Below are positions 31,069 through 39,769 of a stretch of DNA of 39,842 bases, piece by piece. The translations under genes and the position numbers were made by a program. Under the pieces are notes generated by a model that saw only the letters and a list, made by a program, of their open reading frames with translations, had not been told where the DNA came from and ran no database searches. Source of the DNA: Bryobacterales bacterium (GTDB taxonomy: Bacteria; Acidobacteriota; Terriglobia; Bryobacterales; Bryobacteraceae); contig JAIXKK010000196.1 in assembly GCA_026954325.1 (NCBI GenBank), positions 1 through 39,842 of the forward strand. The letters are read 5' to 3'. Every line of letters begins with the position of its first letter. Position 1 is the first letter of the stretch.

Positions 31069-32484
31069 ATGGAGCAACCCAGGTCTACTTCCCGAGTCCT
31101 CATCGTAGATGACGAAGAATCGCAGCGGAGCGCGCTGGCGGCAATGGTCGCCTCGTGGGGCTTTGCCACGGTGACCGCCGGAGACGGCGTGGAGGCGCTC
31201 GAGAAGCTGAACGAATCCACGCCAAACGTCCTGGTGACGGATCTGATGATGCCGCGGATGGACGGGAAGTCATTGTTGCGGCAGATGGCGGCGCAGGGGC
31301 TGAGCATCCCGGCGCTGGTATTAACCGCGTTCGGGAACCTGGAGACGGCGCTCGAGACGATTCACGATCTGGGGGCCTACTGGTTTCTCGAGAAGCCGAT
31401 TCAGCCCCGGGAGCTTCGCATGCTGCTCGAGCGGGCGACGGCGCAAAGCAAGTTGGCTGAGAAAGCGACACGGCTCGAGCAGCAACTGAGCTATCAGGGT
31501 GTTCTCGGCGAACTCGTGGGCGGCTCACGGTCCATGCAGCAGGTGTTTGCCCTGATTCGCCAGGTGGCTCCCAGCCGGGCGGCAGTGCTGGTGACGGGCG
31601 AGAGCGGTACCGGCAAGGAACTGGCGGCGCGCGCCATTCATGCCCTCAGCCCGCGCGCGGAGGGTCCGTTCGTCGCCGTCAACTGCGCCGCCCTTCCGGA
31701 GACCCTGATTGAGAGCGAACTGTTCGGGCACGAGAAGGGCGCGTTCACGGGCGCGCTGGAACGCCGCGCGGGGTGTTTCGAACTGGCGCACGGCGGCACT
31801 CTGCTGCTGGATGAAATCGGCGACATGCCGTTCGCCACGCAGGCGAAACTGCTGCGCGTGCTTGAGGATTCCAAGGTTCGCCGCCTGGGTGGAAAGAGTG
31901 AGATGACAGTGGACGTGCGGGTTGTGGCGGCAACAAACAGACCGCTCGAGGAAACGATCAAGAAGGGCAATTTCCGGGAAGATCTCTTTTACCGGCTGAA
32001 TGTCTTTCCGATTGTCCTGCCGCCTCTGCGCGAGCGCAAGGATGATATTCCCCTGCTTTGCTCCACACTGATTCATGACTTGAACCGCAAGCATGGATGC
32101 CACGTGGCGGAGTTGTCCGGGCAGGCCGTGGAGCGGTTGATCCAGCACTCCTGGCCGGGCAATGTGCGGGAACTGCGCAACGTTCTCGAGCGCGCCGTGA
32201 TTCTTGCCGGCGAGGGAAGCATCGGAGTAGCGCATCTGCCCATGCAATTCCAGGGCACGGAGAGCACGCATGCCGCCGTTGATGCCGGCTCCGGCTCGCT
32301 GGTATCGCTCCCCGTGGGGATCACGATTGATCAGGCGGAGCGGGCTCTGATCGAGCTTACGCTGCAGCACACGAAGAATAACAAGACACGCGCGGCCGAA
32401 ATTCTGGGGATCAGTCTAAAGACCCTATTCAACAAGCTGAAGGGCTATGGCGGGCCGGACTCCGAGGAAACGAATGCGAACTGA
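31069..32484 (+). CDS. NtrC-family sigma-54-dependent response regulator
   Basis: The 471-residue protein has a receiver domain (phospho-acceptor Asp58 in VLVTDLMMP, acidic pair Asp14-15, Lys109 in FLEKP). Next is an AAA+ domain with TGESGTGKE (Walker A), the sigma-54 loop GAFTGA, and GTLLLDEIGDM (Walker B). A Fis-type helix-turn-helix ends it (NNKTRAAEILGISLKTLFNK). It activates sigma-54 promoters after phosphorylation. The histidine kinase follows after 53 bp and is the natural partner. Confidence 0.95.
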   Translation: MEQPRSTSRVLIVDDEESQRSALAAMVASWGFATVTAGDGVEALEKLNESTPNVLVTDLMMPRMDGKSLLRQMAAQGLSIPALVLTAFGNLETALETIHDLGAYWFLEKPIQPRELRMLLERATAQSKLAEKATRLEQQLSYQGVLGELVGGSRSMQQVFALIRQVAPSRAAVLVTGESGTGKELAARAIHALSPRAEGPFVAVNCAALPETLIESELFGHEKGAFTGALERRAGCFELAHGGTLLLDEIGDMPFATQAKLLRVLEDSKVRRLGGKSEMTVDVRVVAATNRPLEETIKKGNFREDLFYRLNVFPIVLPPLRERKDDIPLLCSTLIHDLNRKHGCHVAELSGQAVERLIQHSWPGNVRELRNVLERAVILAGEGSIGVAHLPMQFQGTESTHAAVDAGSGSLVSLPVGITIDQAERALIELTLQHTKNNKTRAAEILGISLKTLFNKLKGYGGPDSEETNAN

Positions 32485-32537
32485 AGGACAAAGAAGAAGG
32501 GGTTGGTCCGCCGCTTGCATGGCGAACTCGTAACGAA

Positions 32538-34388
32538 ATGTCGCTGAGAACGCGGCTTCTGGTCCTCATCGTCCTGTTGGTCACGGTCATTGTGACCCTG
32601 CTGTCGGCAATGAATCTGGACAGCATGGTGAGGAATTGGTCCACGGGTGTCATGGAGCGATCGGAACTGGTGGCCCGGCAGGTGAAAAGCGTGGTGCTGG
32701 CGCGCATCGGCGAGCGGACCGCGCAAGTCATTCCCCCACCTCGCACGCTCGAAGAGAACAAGCTGCTTTGGGCGCGGATCGTTTCCAATGACCAGGAACT
32801 CGAGGAACTCATTCGCGCGACCATGACGAATGCGAGCATGATCGTGGAGATCAACGTATCGGGCGAACTTGGAGAGATCCTGGTGACCTCGAATCCGAGC
32901 CGGAAGGGGAAAATCATCCGGAACCTGCCCTCGTTCGAGGAATGGAGATCGAGGGAGGTGACGGACAGGCTGCTCGAGTTATCGCGCGGGCAGCAGGATT
33001 ATGAGGTTACCCTGCCGCTCGGAGTGCCACAACAGAAGTTGCCGATTTTCACCATTCAGGTTGTGGTGTCGAGCGTCTTCCTGCGGGACGCCATTCTGCC
33101 GCAGGTGTACAGGCTCGGCCTGGTATCCGTGGTGTCGTTACTGCTCTCCATTCTGCTCGGCGCGTTTTCCGCCAATCTGGCAATTGGGCCGTTAACCAGC
33201 ATCAGCAAGGAACTGGACCGCATTGCGAGCGGGAGCCAGAACCGGGATGAGAAGGAAGCGCTGGGGAAGACGCGGGAACTGGCGATCGTACAATCGAAGC
33301 TGAACCTGCTGGGGCAGCAGATTCGCGGCGCGCAGGAGGATGCCACGCACATGCGGAGCAATATCGAATCGTTGATGGCCCGCATGGATGACGCGGTACT
33401 GCTGTTCGACAAGTCGGATTATCTGATCATGGCGGGGCCGGCCGCGGAGCGGATGCTGGGCGTCAATATCGCCAAAATGACGGGTAAGAATCTGGAGGAG
33501 ATATTTCCTGCCGCGTCGCCGCTTGGAAGCGCAATCCAACAGTCGATCCGGCTGGGGAAATCGGCGCACGATTACCTGGTGAATCTGGAAAGGGAAGGGA
33601 AGCCGGGCGCGCGGTTGTTGATGAGCGTGGACCCACTGGCGGACCGCAGCGGAACGCTGATCACCCTGCGCGATGCGGAATCACGGCGGCAACTGGCGAG
33701 CCAGATCGACATTTCGCGCAGGCTGGCGGCAATCAGCCGTCTCACGGGGGGGGTGGCGCACGAAATCAAGAATCCTCTGAATTCGATCGCCCTGCGGCTG
33801 GAACTGCTGCGGAGCCGGTTGGCGGAGCAGCACCCTGATGCGCACGGGGAGATCGACGTAATCTCACAGGAAATCCGGCGGCTGGACCGGGTGGTAAAAA
33901 CGTTTCTCGATTTTACGCGGCCCGTGGATCTGGCCGTGGAGGAAGTGGACCTGGCCGCGCTTGCCCGGGAGGTGACCTCACTGGTGAGGCCTCAGGCGAC
34001 GATGCACAAAGTAAATCTACAGTTTTCGGCGGAGCCGGAGAAAATCGTGATCCGCGGCGACCGCGACTTGCTGAAGCAAGCCATTCTGAACGTAGTGATG
34101 AACGGGATTGAAGCGATGCGGTCGGGAGGCAATCTGGTAGTGAAGGCAAGGTTGAGCGCGGAACACGGAATCCTGACGATTCAGGACGACGGGCCGGGGA
34201 TTTCAGAGGGAAACAAGAACAAAGTATTCCAACTCTACTTTACAACCAAGGAGAAGGGTTCCGGCATTGGACTTGCGATGACCTTCCGGGCAGTTCAGCT
34301 TCACAATGGTACAATCGATTTCACCAGTGAAGCGGGCAAGGGAACCGTGTTCCGGCTGCAGTTTCCGGTGTCAGCCCAATTTGCCTGA
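32538..34388 (+). CDS. NtrB-like sensor histidine kinase with PAS domain
   Basis: The 616-residue protein has an N-terminal membrane helix (LLVLIVLLVTVIVTLLSAMN), an extracytoplasmic sensor region and a second helix (LGLVSVVSLLLSILLGAFSA). A HAMP-like stretch and a PAS-like domain follow (AVLLFDKSDYLIMAGPAAER). The HisKA motif GGVAHEIKNPLNS holds His408, followed by ATP-binding boxes (DDGPGISEGN, FTTKEKGSGIGLAMT). It phosphorylates the upstream response regulator. The sensor region, about residues 30-190, is not similar to a domain I recognise, so the signal is unknown. Confidence 0.93.
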   Translation: MSLRTRLLVLIVLLVTVIVTLLSAMNLDSMVRNWSTGVMERSELVARQVKSVVLARIGERTAQVIPPPRTLEENKLLWARIVSNDQELEELIRATMTNASMIVEINVSGELGEILVTSNPSRKGKIIRNLPSFEEWRSREVTDRLLELSRGQQDYEVTLPLGVPQQKLPIFTIQVVVSSVFLRDAILPQVYRLGLVSVVSLLLSILLGAFSANLAIGPLTSISKELDRIASGSQNRDEKEALGKTRELAIVQSKLNLLGQQIRGAQEDATHMRSNIESLMARMDDAVLLFDKSDYLIMAGPAAERMLGVNIAKMTGKNLEEIFPAASPLGSAIQQSIRLGKSAHDYLVNLEREGKPGARLLMSVDPLADRSGTLITLRDAESRRQLASQIDISRRLAAISRLTGGVAHEIKNPLNSIALRLELLRSRLAEQHPDAHGEIDVISQEIRRLDRVVKTFLDFTRPVDLAVEEVDLAALAREVTSLVRPQATMHKVNLQFSAEPEKIVIRGDRDLLKQAILNVVMNGIEAMRSGGNLVVKARLSAEHGILTIQDDGPGISEGNKNKVFQLYFTTKEKGSGIGLAMTFRAVQLHNGTIDFTSEAGKGTVFRLQFPVSAQFA

Positions 34389-34406
34389 TCGCCGGTATTG
34401 GATTCC

Positions 34407-35003
34407 ATGACAAGTCGTACCAGTTGCTGGATATTCGCGGCGGCCCTCGCGGTGCTGGCGCCGGCTTGTCACAGGAAACATCCGCGTCCTCCTCCTCCTC
34501 CCGCTCCGGTAGTGCTGCCCCCTTCGGAACCGCCGAAGGAGGTGCCCTCTCTGCCGTCGGCTCCAAAGATCCAAACTCCGCCGCCGGGACAACCTCCGGT
34601 GAATGTCAAGGTGGAGGCTCCGCCACCCCCGGTTCCTCAGAAAAAGCGCCGTACGAGAGGTTCCAAGAAGGCCGAAGCGAAGGTAAGCGAACCTCCGGCA
34701 GTGGAGAATACGGCTCCGGCCGTCCAGGCACCCGTCGCGACGCCAAGGCTCGGACAGATTCTCACGCCCGAGGAGTCGAAAGATTACAGCCGGCGGCTGG
34801 AGACGGCGCTCGATCGTGTGAAGAGCGCGCTGGTAATCATCCAGGGGAAGAGGCTGGACCGGCAGGATAAGGAAACGGCGGATCGGATCAGGAGCTTCGT
34901 GGCGCAGGCGGAGCAGGCGCGGGATCAGGATCTCGTCAGCGCGGTCAGCCTAGCTGAACGAGCGGACCTTCTCTCGCGGGACCTGCTCGACCGCCTACGC
35001 TAA
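34407..35003 (+). CDS. Proline-rich lipoprotein of unknown function
   Basis: The 198-residue product has a lipoprotein signal (ALAVLAPAC with the lipid cysteine about residue 21). A long proline/lysine-rich stretch follows (HPRPPPPPAPVVLPP; KKRRTRGSKK), able to span the periplasm. The C-terminal helical domain (LTPEESKDYSRRLETALDRV; AEQARDQDLVSAVSLAERAD) may form a coiled coil. It is 18 bp after the kinase stop, so it may be regulated with the pair. No family is recognised. Confidence 0.72.
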   Translation: MTSRTSCWIFAAALAVLAPACHRKHPRPPPPPAPVVLPPSEPPKEVPSLPSAPKIQTPPPGQPPVNVKVEAPPPPVPQKKRRTRGSKKAEAKVSEPPAVENTAPAVQAPVATPRLGQILTPEESKDYSRRLETALDRVKSALVIIQGKRLDRQDKETADRIRSFVAQAEQARDQDLVSAVSLAERADLLSRDLLDRLR

Positions 35004-35036
35004 TGGGCAGAGGCGTGAGGGAGGAGACGCTACGCT

Positions 35037-35810
35037 CTACCGCAAGTGCGCCGAAGTGAGTGCGGAGGAAGGCTCGACCTCCGGCGCGAAGAGACGAATT
35101 TCAACCCGGCGGTTCTGCCGCCGTCCATCAGCCGTACGATTGTTGCCAACCGGGGCGGTACTGCCGGCTCCGATCAAATGAACGGTGCGCAGCGGCACCT
35201 TCCGTTCCGTGGTCAGGTAGCGGACAACCGATTCGGCGCGGCGCTGGCTCAATAGCAGGTTTGCGGCCCGCGAGCCTTGGCTATCAGTAAATCCTTCTAT
35301 TTCAAAAACAAACTTCTTTCTTGAAAGCGCTTCCTGAGCAATTTCATCGAGCGACGACTTATCATCGTCATCGAGGTCGCTCTTCCCGGTGCGAAATAAC
35401 ACGCTGGCCGTCTTTGCCAGTTTAAGATTATCGATCGCATCCACATACTGCTTCAATTGAGTGGTACGCGTTTCGGTAAAGGCGCGGTTTTCGGCTGCCT
35501 GCTGCTGAGCCTTCCGCGCTTCATCGCCGGCTAGTTGTGTCTGCGAACTCACCTGATCGAGGCGTTGCGAAGTTTTGGAGAGGTTGGAATCGAGATCGAG
35601 AACGCGCTCCCGGGTCTTGTTCAGATCCCCTTCGAGCGTATCGATAGTCTTCTCCTGCTCGCTCGACTTGCGCTCCACCACGGTAACCCGCTGCTCCACC
35701 GGGTGGAGCCGATTCGTAACGAACTTCCTGGTGGCGCACCCGGTTCCGAGGACGCTCAATAACACGGGCGCCGAAATGGCAATGGCGGCGCCGTAATGGA
35801 TAGACCTCAT
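35037..35810 (-). CDS. OmpA-family peptidoglycan-binding lipoprotein
   Basis: The 257-residue product from the ATG at 35810 has a signal peptide ending in the lipobox LGTGC. A long coiled coil follows, where heptads run from about LHPVEQRVTVVERKSSEQEK onward. The C-terminal OmpA-like domain contains EIEGFTDSQGSRAANLLLSQ, RRAESVVRYL and RRVEIRL, with the peptidoglycan-contact residues visible. It tethers the outer membrane to the wall. It converges with the proline-rich lipoprotein, 33 bp between stops. The frame is open to 35864, but the lipobox fits better with the later start. Confidence 0.88.
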   Translation of the reverse strand: MRSIHYGAAIAISAPVLLSVLGTGCATRKFVTNRLHPVEQRVTVVERKSSEQEKTIDTLEGDLNKTRERVLDLDSNLSKTSQRLDQVSSQTQLAGDEARKAQQQAAENRAFTETRTTQLKQYVDAIDNLKLAKTASVLFRTGKSDLDDDDKSSLDEIAQEALSRKKFVFEIEGFTDSQGSRAANLLLSQRRAESVVRYLTTERKVPLRTVHLIGAGSTAPVGNNRTADGRRQNRRVEIRLFAPEVEPSSALTSAHLR

Positions 35811-36160
35811 GCTCTTATCCCTCAGACAAATCGATTTGACCGACGAGTTCACCGGCGGCGGCAACGCTCGGAGGGAGACGTTTCAGGGAGCCGCCACCGG
35901 CAAACGTGCCCGCGGGAGAGACCACGGGAGGCTGCGACGGAAGAAACCGGATCGAGTAAAAATTGCCGGGAGAGGAAAATTTTCCTGCTCATGCTCTAGC
36001 AGAAGTACCCGAATTTGAAACTCTGACTCCGATCCAACCGCATCTGAGTGCAAAAGAAGCAATCGGCGGGCCAATTCAGCTAATCTCCAGGCGGGAGAGT
36101 TTCGCGCGGTTATCAACACTTTCCTTCTTGGACACCGCCGTTTTCCCGCTACCGAGCCAC
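35811..36160. other. Divergent spacer between OmpA lipoprotein and glycosyltransferase
   Basis: The plus frame of the glycosyltransferase is open back to 35963, but its codons there often end in A or T, unlike the downstream gene, and no ribosome-binding site or ATG was found. I treat this stretch as promoter/leader DNA. No clear -35/-10 pair was identified. Confidence 0.4.
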
Positions 36161-37948
36161 GTGGACCTGTGGGTGGAGTCCATCGTCATTCCGCTGGCCG
36201 TTTGGATCCTGATCAGTGGGCTGGATGACGTTTTCGTAGACGCAGTCTGCCTGTTCACCTGGTTTTCCCAAGGCGCTCTGATTCGTCCGACGGATCAGGC
36301 CGCGGAGCGGGAAGCGGCGCTTGCTTCGCCGCAGAAGAGGATCGCCGTTCTGGTTCCGCTGTGGAAGGAGGATGGGGTGATCCGGCAGATGGTGCGGAAC
36401 AACGTGTCGAGAATCGAGTATCTGCGATACGACTTTTTCATCGGCGCCTATCCGAACGACTTGCCGACGCTTGATGCCGTACACGAAATCGAGGCGTGTT
36501 TTCCAAATGTTCATATCGCGGTTTGCGGTAACAACGGGCCTACCTCGAAAGCCGATTGCCTGAACTGGATCTACAAGCGCATGCTCGACTTCGAGGCGCT
36601 TCATCAGGACCGGTTCGAGGTTGTCATCACCCATGACGCGGAAGATGTCATCCATCCCGAGGCCCTGCATTGGATCAACTACTACTGTGACGTTTACGAC
36701 ATGGTGCAGGTCCCGGTTCTTCCGCTGCCGACTCCGATGAGCCACTGGACTCACGGACTCTATTGCGATGAGTTCGCGGAATTTCAGACAAAGGATATGC
36801 CGGGGCGGCAGATTCTGGGCGGGTTCATCCCGTCGAACGGAGTGGGCACGGGATTCACGCGGTGGGCTCTCGATCAACTGGCCGCGCGGGATGGCCGCAT
36901 CTTCGAGCCGGAATGCCTGACCGAGGACTATGAAAACGGACTGCGGCTGCACTTTCTCGGCTGTCCACAACTGTTCATGCCCCTACGGTTCCATCATCTG
37001 GAACCCATGGCGACCAGGGAGTACTTTCCGCGGACGGCGGCGGCGGCCATCCGGCAGCGGACCCGCTGGGTTACGGGGATCGCGCTCCAAAGCTGGCAGC
37101 GGCACGGGTGGCGCGGCGGCATTGGCACACGCTACTGGCTGTTCCGGGATCGTAAAGGCCTAGTTGGGAATCCGGTCAGCATGCTGACGACGCTGCTGTT
37201 TTTCTATGGGCTCATTACGCTGGGATTCAGCCGCATGGCGGGCGCGCCGTGGGGGCTGGCCGCCATTGGAGAATCGGCGCGGATGCCGTGGCTGCTGGGC
37301 TCGACGGCGACGCTGCAATTCGTCCACCTGGGGGTGCGCGCCTGGTGCACCTCGCGGGTGTATGGCTGGCGGTTCGCGGCAGGCGTACCCGTCCGCGCCC
37401 TCTACGGCAATTACATCAATTTTCGCGCCACGGCGGGCGCTCTCTACAGGTACACACTCTCGCGTGTGCGGAGAAAGCCACTGGTATGGCTGAAGACCGA
37501 CCACAGTTATCCGGTTCTAGCGGCGGTTGCCGAGCGGCGTCCGATTGGCCAGATCCTGATCTCGGCCGGGCGGCTGACCCTGGAGCAACTGGAATGGGCG
37601 CTGCGCACGAAACCGCGGAATCAGCGGCTTGGCGAGTATCTTGTCGCTATGCGGATGGTTACGGAAGAGCAGGTGTATCAGGCACTGAGCCTGCAATCCA
37701 GCCTGCCGTTCAGCCAGATCGACCCCCGGCGTATCCGGCGCGGAGTCGCGCGGGCGCTCCCGGCCCGCGTACTCGACACCTGGCGGGTGCTGCCGTTTCA
37801 GGTAGCCGGGGGATATCTTTTTCTGGCTTCCGCTGAACCGCCTACCGAGGAACTTACGCGCGAACTGGCGCGGTTTACAAAGCTGATGCTTCGCTTTCAG
37901 CTAGTGACGGCAAGCAACCTGGAGAGGCTGCGCGCGGAATTGCTTTGA
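36161..37948 (+). CDS. NfrB-like GT2 glycosyltransferase with C-terminal MshEN domain
   Basis: The 595-residue protein (from GTG at 36161) matches the layout of E. coli NfrB: a membrane helix VIPLAVWILISGLDDVFVD, then a family-2 glycosyltransferase core. The core has LVPLWKEDGVI, YPNDLPTLD, GPTSKADCLN, THDAEDVIHPEAL, EDYENGLRLH and QRTRWVTG. Two to three further membrane helices follow. The last 130 residues carry an MshEN/GspE N-terminal domain (IGQILISAGRLTLEQLEWAL, RLGEYLVAMRMVTEEQVYQA). NfrB makes an exopolysaccharide and its MshEN domain binds cyclic di-GMP, so control by that messenger is likely. No NfrA-type outer-membrane partner is in the window. The start could be as far upstream as 35963. 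Confidence 0.88.
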   Translation: MDLWVESIVIPLAVWILISGLDDVFVDAVCLFTWFSQGALIRPTDQAAEREAALASPQKRIAVLVPLWKEDGVIRQMVRNNVSRIEYLRYDFFIGAYPNDLPTLDAVHEIEACFPNVHIAVCGNNGPTSKADCLNWIYKRMLDFEALHQDRFEVVITHDAEDVIHPEALHWINYYCDVYDMVQVPVLPLPTPMSHWTHGLYCDEFAEFQTKDMPGRQILGGFIPSNGVGTGFTRWALDQLAARDGRIFEPECLTEDYENGLRLHFLGCPQLFMPLRFHHLEPMATREYFPRTAAAAIRQRTRWVTGIALQSWQRHGWRGGIGTRYWLFRDRKGLVGNPVSMLTTLLFFYGLITLGFSRMAGAPWGLAAIGESARMPWLLGSTATLQFVHLGVRAWCTSRVYGWRFAAGVPVRALYGNYINFRATAGALYRYTLSRVRRKPLVWLKTDHSYPVLAAVAERRPIGQILISAGRLTLEQLEWALRTKPRNQRLGEYLVAMRMVTEEQVYQALSLQSSLPFSQIDPRRIRRGVARALPARVLDTWRVLPFQVAGGYLFLASAEPPTEELTRELARFTKLMLRFQLVTASNLERLRAELL

Positions 37949-38907
37949 AACGAGGAGCGGCAGGAAAGAAAAAGGTTCCAAGTGACCCGCTTCCCGGCGA
38001 TGCTCAACCCGCCGTGCATGCCCGGCGTGAGCGTGGCGGATTGCCTAGCGGGGCAGCGTCTCCTTTGCTCGACGCGCCCGTTTTCGCCGAACGCGCTTCG
38101 CCGCGAGGAAGTCTGCCAGCCAACCAGACGAATCCGAAGAGTGGCTGCTCATACCGGCTTTTCGCTCCTCCGCATGGACTTCCCGTCTCCGGGTCGCCCA
38201 AGCGGGATCTCCGCTCCTGGCCTGATATTTCGCCTGCCACAGCCCGTCAGTGAGCAAGCCCGTTCGGTCATCCCCTCCCGGCCTCGACCGTTTCCGGTCT
38301 CGGGGCCGATCCGCGGGGATTCCCCGTTGCCTGTTCTGAACGAACTGTTTCCCGCCTCTCCCTCCACCGCCACTCCCCTTCGGGACTTTCATCCCTCGGG
38401 ATCCTGGCCTTCCGGCCCTGCGGCCCTCTCGGGTCGCATACGCGCTCGATGAAGGCACTGGCGGGAACGCTTACCGGTGGAAGCCGCCCGATTTTCTTTC
38501 ACTCCCCTTCAGCGAGCAATTGGAATGCGCTGTCGGATCATCGTTCCGGAATCGCTACGGCCTTACCAGCTTCGCCGTTCCGTGTGCCTCTTGGAACCAA
38601 CCCCATCTTGCACTGCGGGAGGCGCTTGCGCAAGGGAAAAAACGCATCCGGCGATATGTTTCCACAGTTTTTTATCTTACTTATTTGCATTCGGATACGA
38701 CGAAGTGGCGGTGAAAATCCTGTGAATAAAACGCTCTCCAAGTGAAATGTTTGCCGGCGGCGGAGACGCATCTAGCGGGCTCGGAATAAGAGGATTGTCG
38801 CGTCTACCCAACCCGGCATCCTCGTTGCCGGCGCGGGCGTGCCGGCGCCGGGGCGGAGTACGAAGAACCTGGTGAATGGCACGATTTCGGAGAGGCTGCG
38901 AAGGTTC
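37949..38907. other. About 960 bp with no convincing gene
   Basis: A plus-strand frame at 37982-38452 encodes a Pro/Ser/Arg-rich string (LPQPVSEQARSVIPSRPRPF) with no domain or ribosome-binding site, which looks like translated non-coding sequence. Around 38650-38740 the DNA turns AT-rich, with TTTCCACA (38659-38666) and TGTGAATAA (38721-38729), which resemble DnaA-box halves. Near 38827-38855 the sequence CCGGCGC repeats in inverted form and may terminate the kinase gene on the minus strand. Confidence 0.45.
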
Positions 38908-39738
38908 TCACGGCCAGTTTGGGAATGGATTCATCCGTCGACCGCGGGAGTCCTCGATCAGGGCGTCAATGCGGGTTCTCCGCCGGTACAACCGCTCGAG
39001 CAGTTGTTCCAGCAACTCCCTGTCGCCGTTCAGCCACCACTCGGGAACCTGGCGGTAAGCGCGATCGAGAATCTCCGGCGGGAAGTTCCTCACCATGTCA
39101 AGCCATGGCTGAAACGAGTCCAGGCCCCGGATGTTCTCGTAAACCAGTTGACGGCAGTAGAGACCGGAGAGGGGAGACTCTTCGAGTGTCCAGTTAGGGC
39201 CCCCAAAGACGAAGCCGTGGTCCATCATGAGGGCCACGAAGCCATCTTTCCCGGGGCGGCGTTCTGACGCGCCGAAGTCCCGCAATTGGGCGCGGAAGAA
39301 GACGCATTGACGAGAGTCGGCATTGTGGGCCCATTTGTCGAAGACCAGAATTCCGGCAAAGTCCCGAAGGTTGCCCACGGTCCGCAGCAACGCATCCGGG
39401 AGGTAATCATAGATGACGAATCTGTCGGGGTTGACGGGCATGCGGGAGCCAAAGTGGAGGCCCGGGACGATGGGTTCCGCGCGGCTGCCGATGGAGATAA
39501 CGGCTTCGGGATGCGCCGAAAGAAACTGCTCACCGAGGCGGATCATCTCGACTTTCGGCGATGGGATCCGAAGGTAGTCCAGCAGGACGCTGGAAACCCA
39601 TTCATTGACCAGAACCCGGCGGTGTTGCGGGTTCTGTTTCACTTTCACCACGTAGTGGTGGCCGTCGTCCGCGGTGATGAGGTGCGCCTGAGCGCCGCCG
39701 CGCATTTTGCGAATCCAGGAGGTGGCTTCGAGAGGCAT
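38908..39738 (-). CDS. HipA_2-type kinase
   Basis: The 276-residue protein begins MPLEATSWIRKMRGGAQAHL and carries the HipA-like start HYVVKVKQNPQHRRVLVNEW. The kinase core includes VFDKWAHNADSRQCVFF and LMMDHGFVFGG, reading like the catalytic HxD/DxG region of HipA-fold kinases. Members are serine/threonine-like kinases; whether this one is a toxin is unknown. I chose the ATG at 39738 because the GTG at 39786 overlaps the divergent gene at 39770. No HipB-like antitoxin sits beside it. Confidence 0.78.
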   Translation of the reverse strand: MPLEATSWIRKMRGGAQAHLITADDGHHYVVKVKQNPQHRRVLVNEWVSSVLLDYLRIPSPKVEMIRLGEQFLSAHPEAVISIGSRAEPIVPGLHFGSRMPVNPDRFVIYDYLPDALLRTVGNLRDFAGILVFDKWAHNADSRQCVFFRAQLRDFGASERRPGKDGFVALMMDHGFVFGGPNWTLEESPLSGLYCRQLVYENIRGLDSFQPWLDMVRNFPPEILDRAYRQVPEWWLNGDRELLEQLLERLYRRRTRIDALIEDSRGRRMNPFPNWP

Positions 39739-39769
39739 CAGGGGGAAGCGAAAGGATACACTAATCTCT

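Noticed and set aside
37982..38452. 156-codon plus-strand frame
   Set aside because: Pro/Ser/Arg-rich without ribosome-binding site or domain; kept only as part of the gene-poor region.
38658..38729. Possible replication origin from two DnaA-box-like sites in an AT-rich patch
   Set aside because: One box has a mismatch to TTWTNCACA, only two sites exist, and no dnaA, dnaN or other origin genes are nearby.
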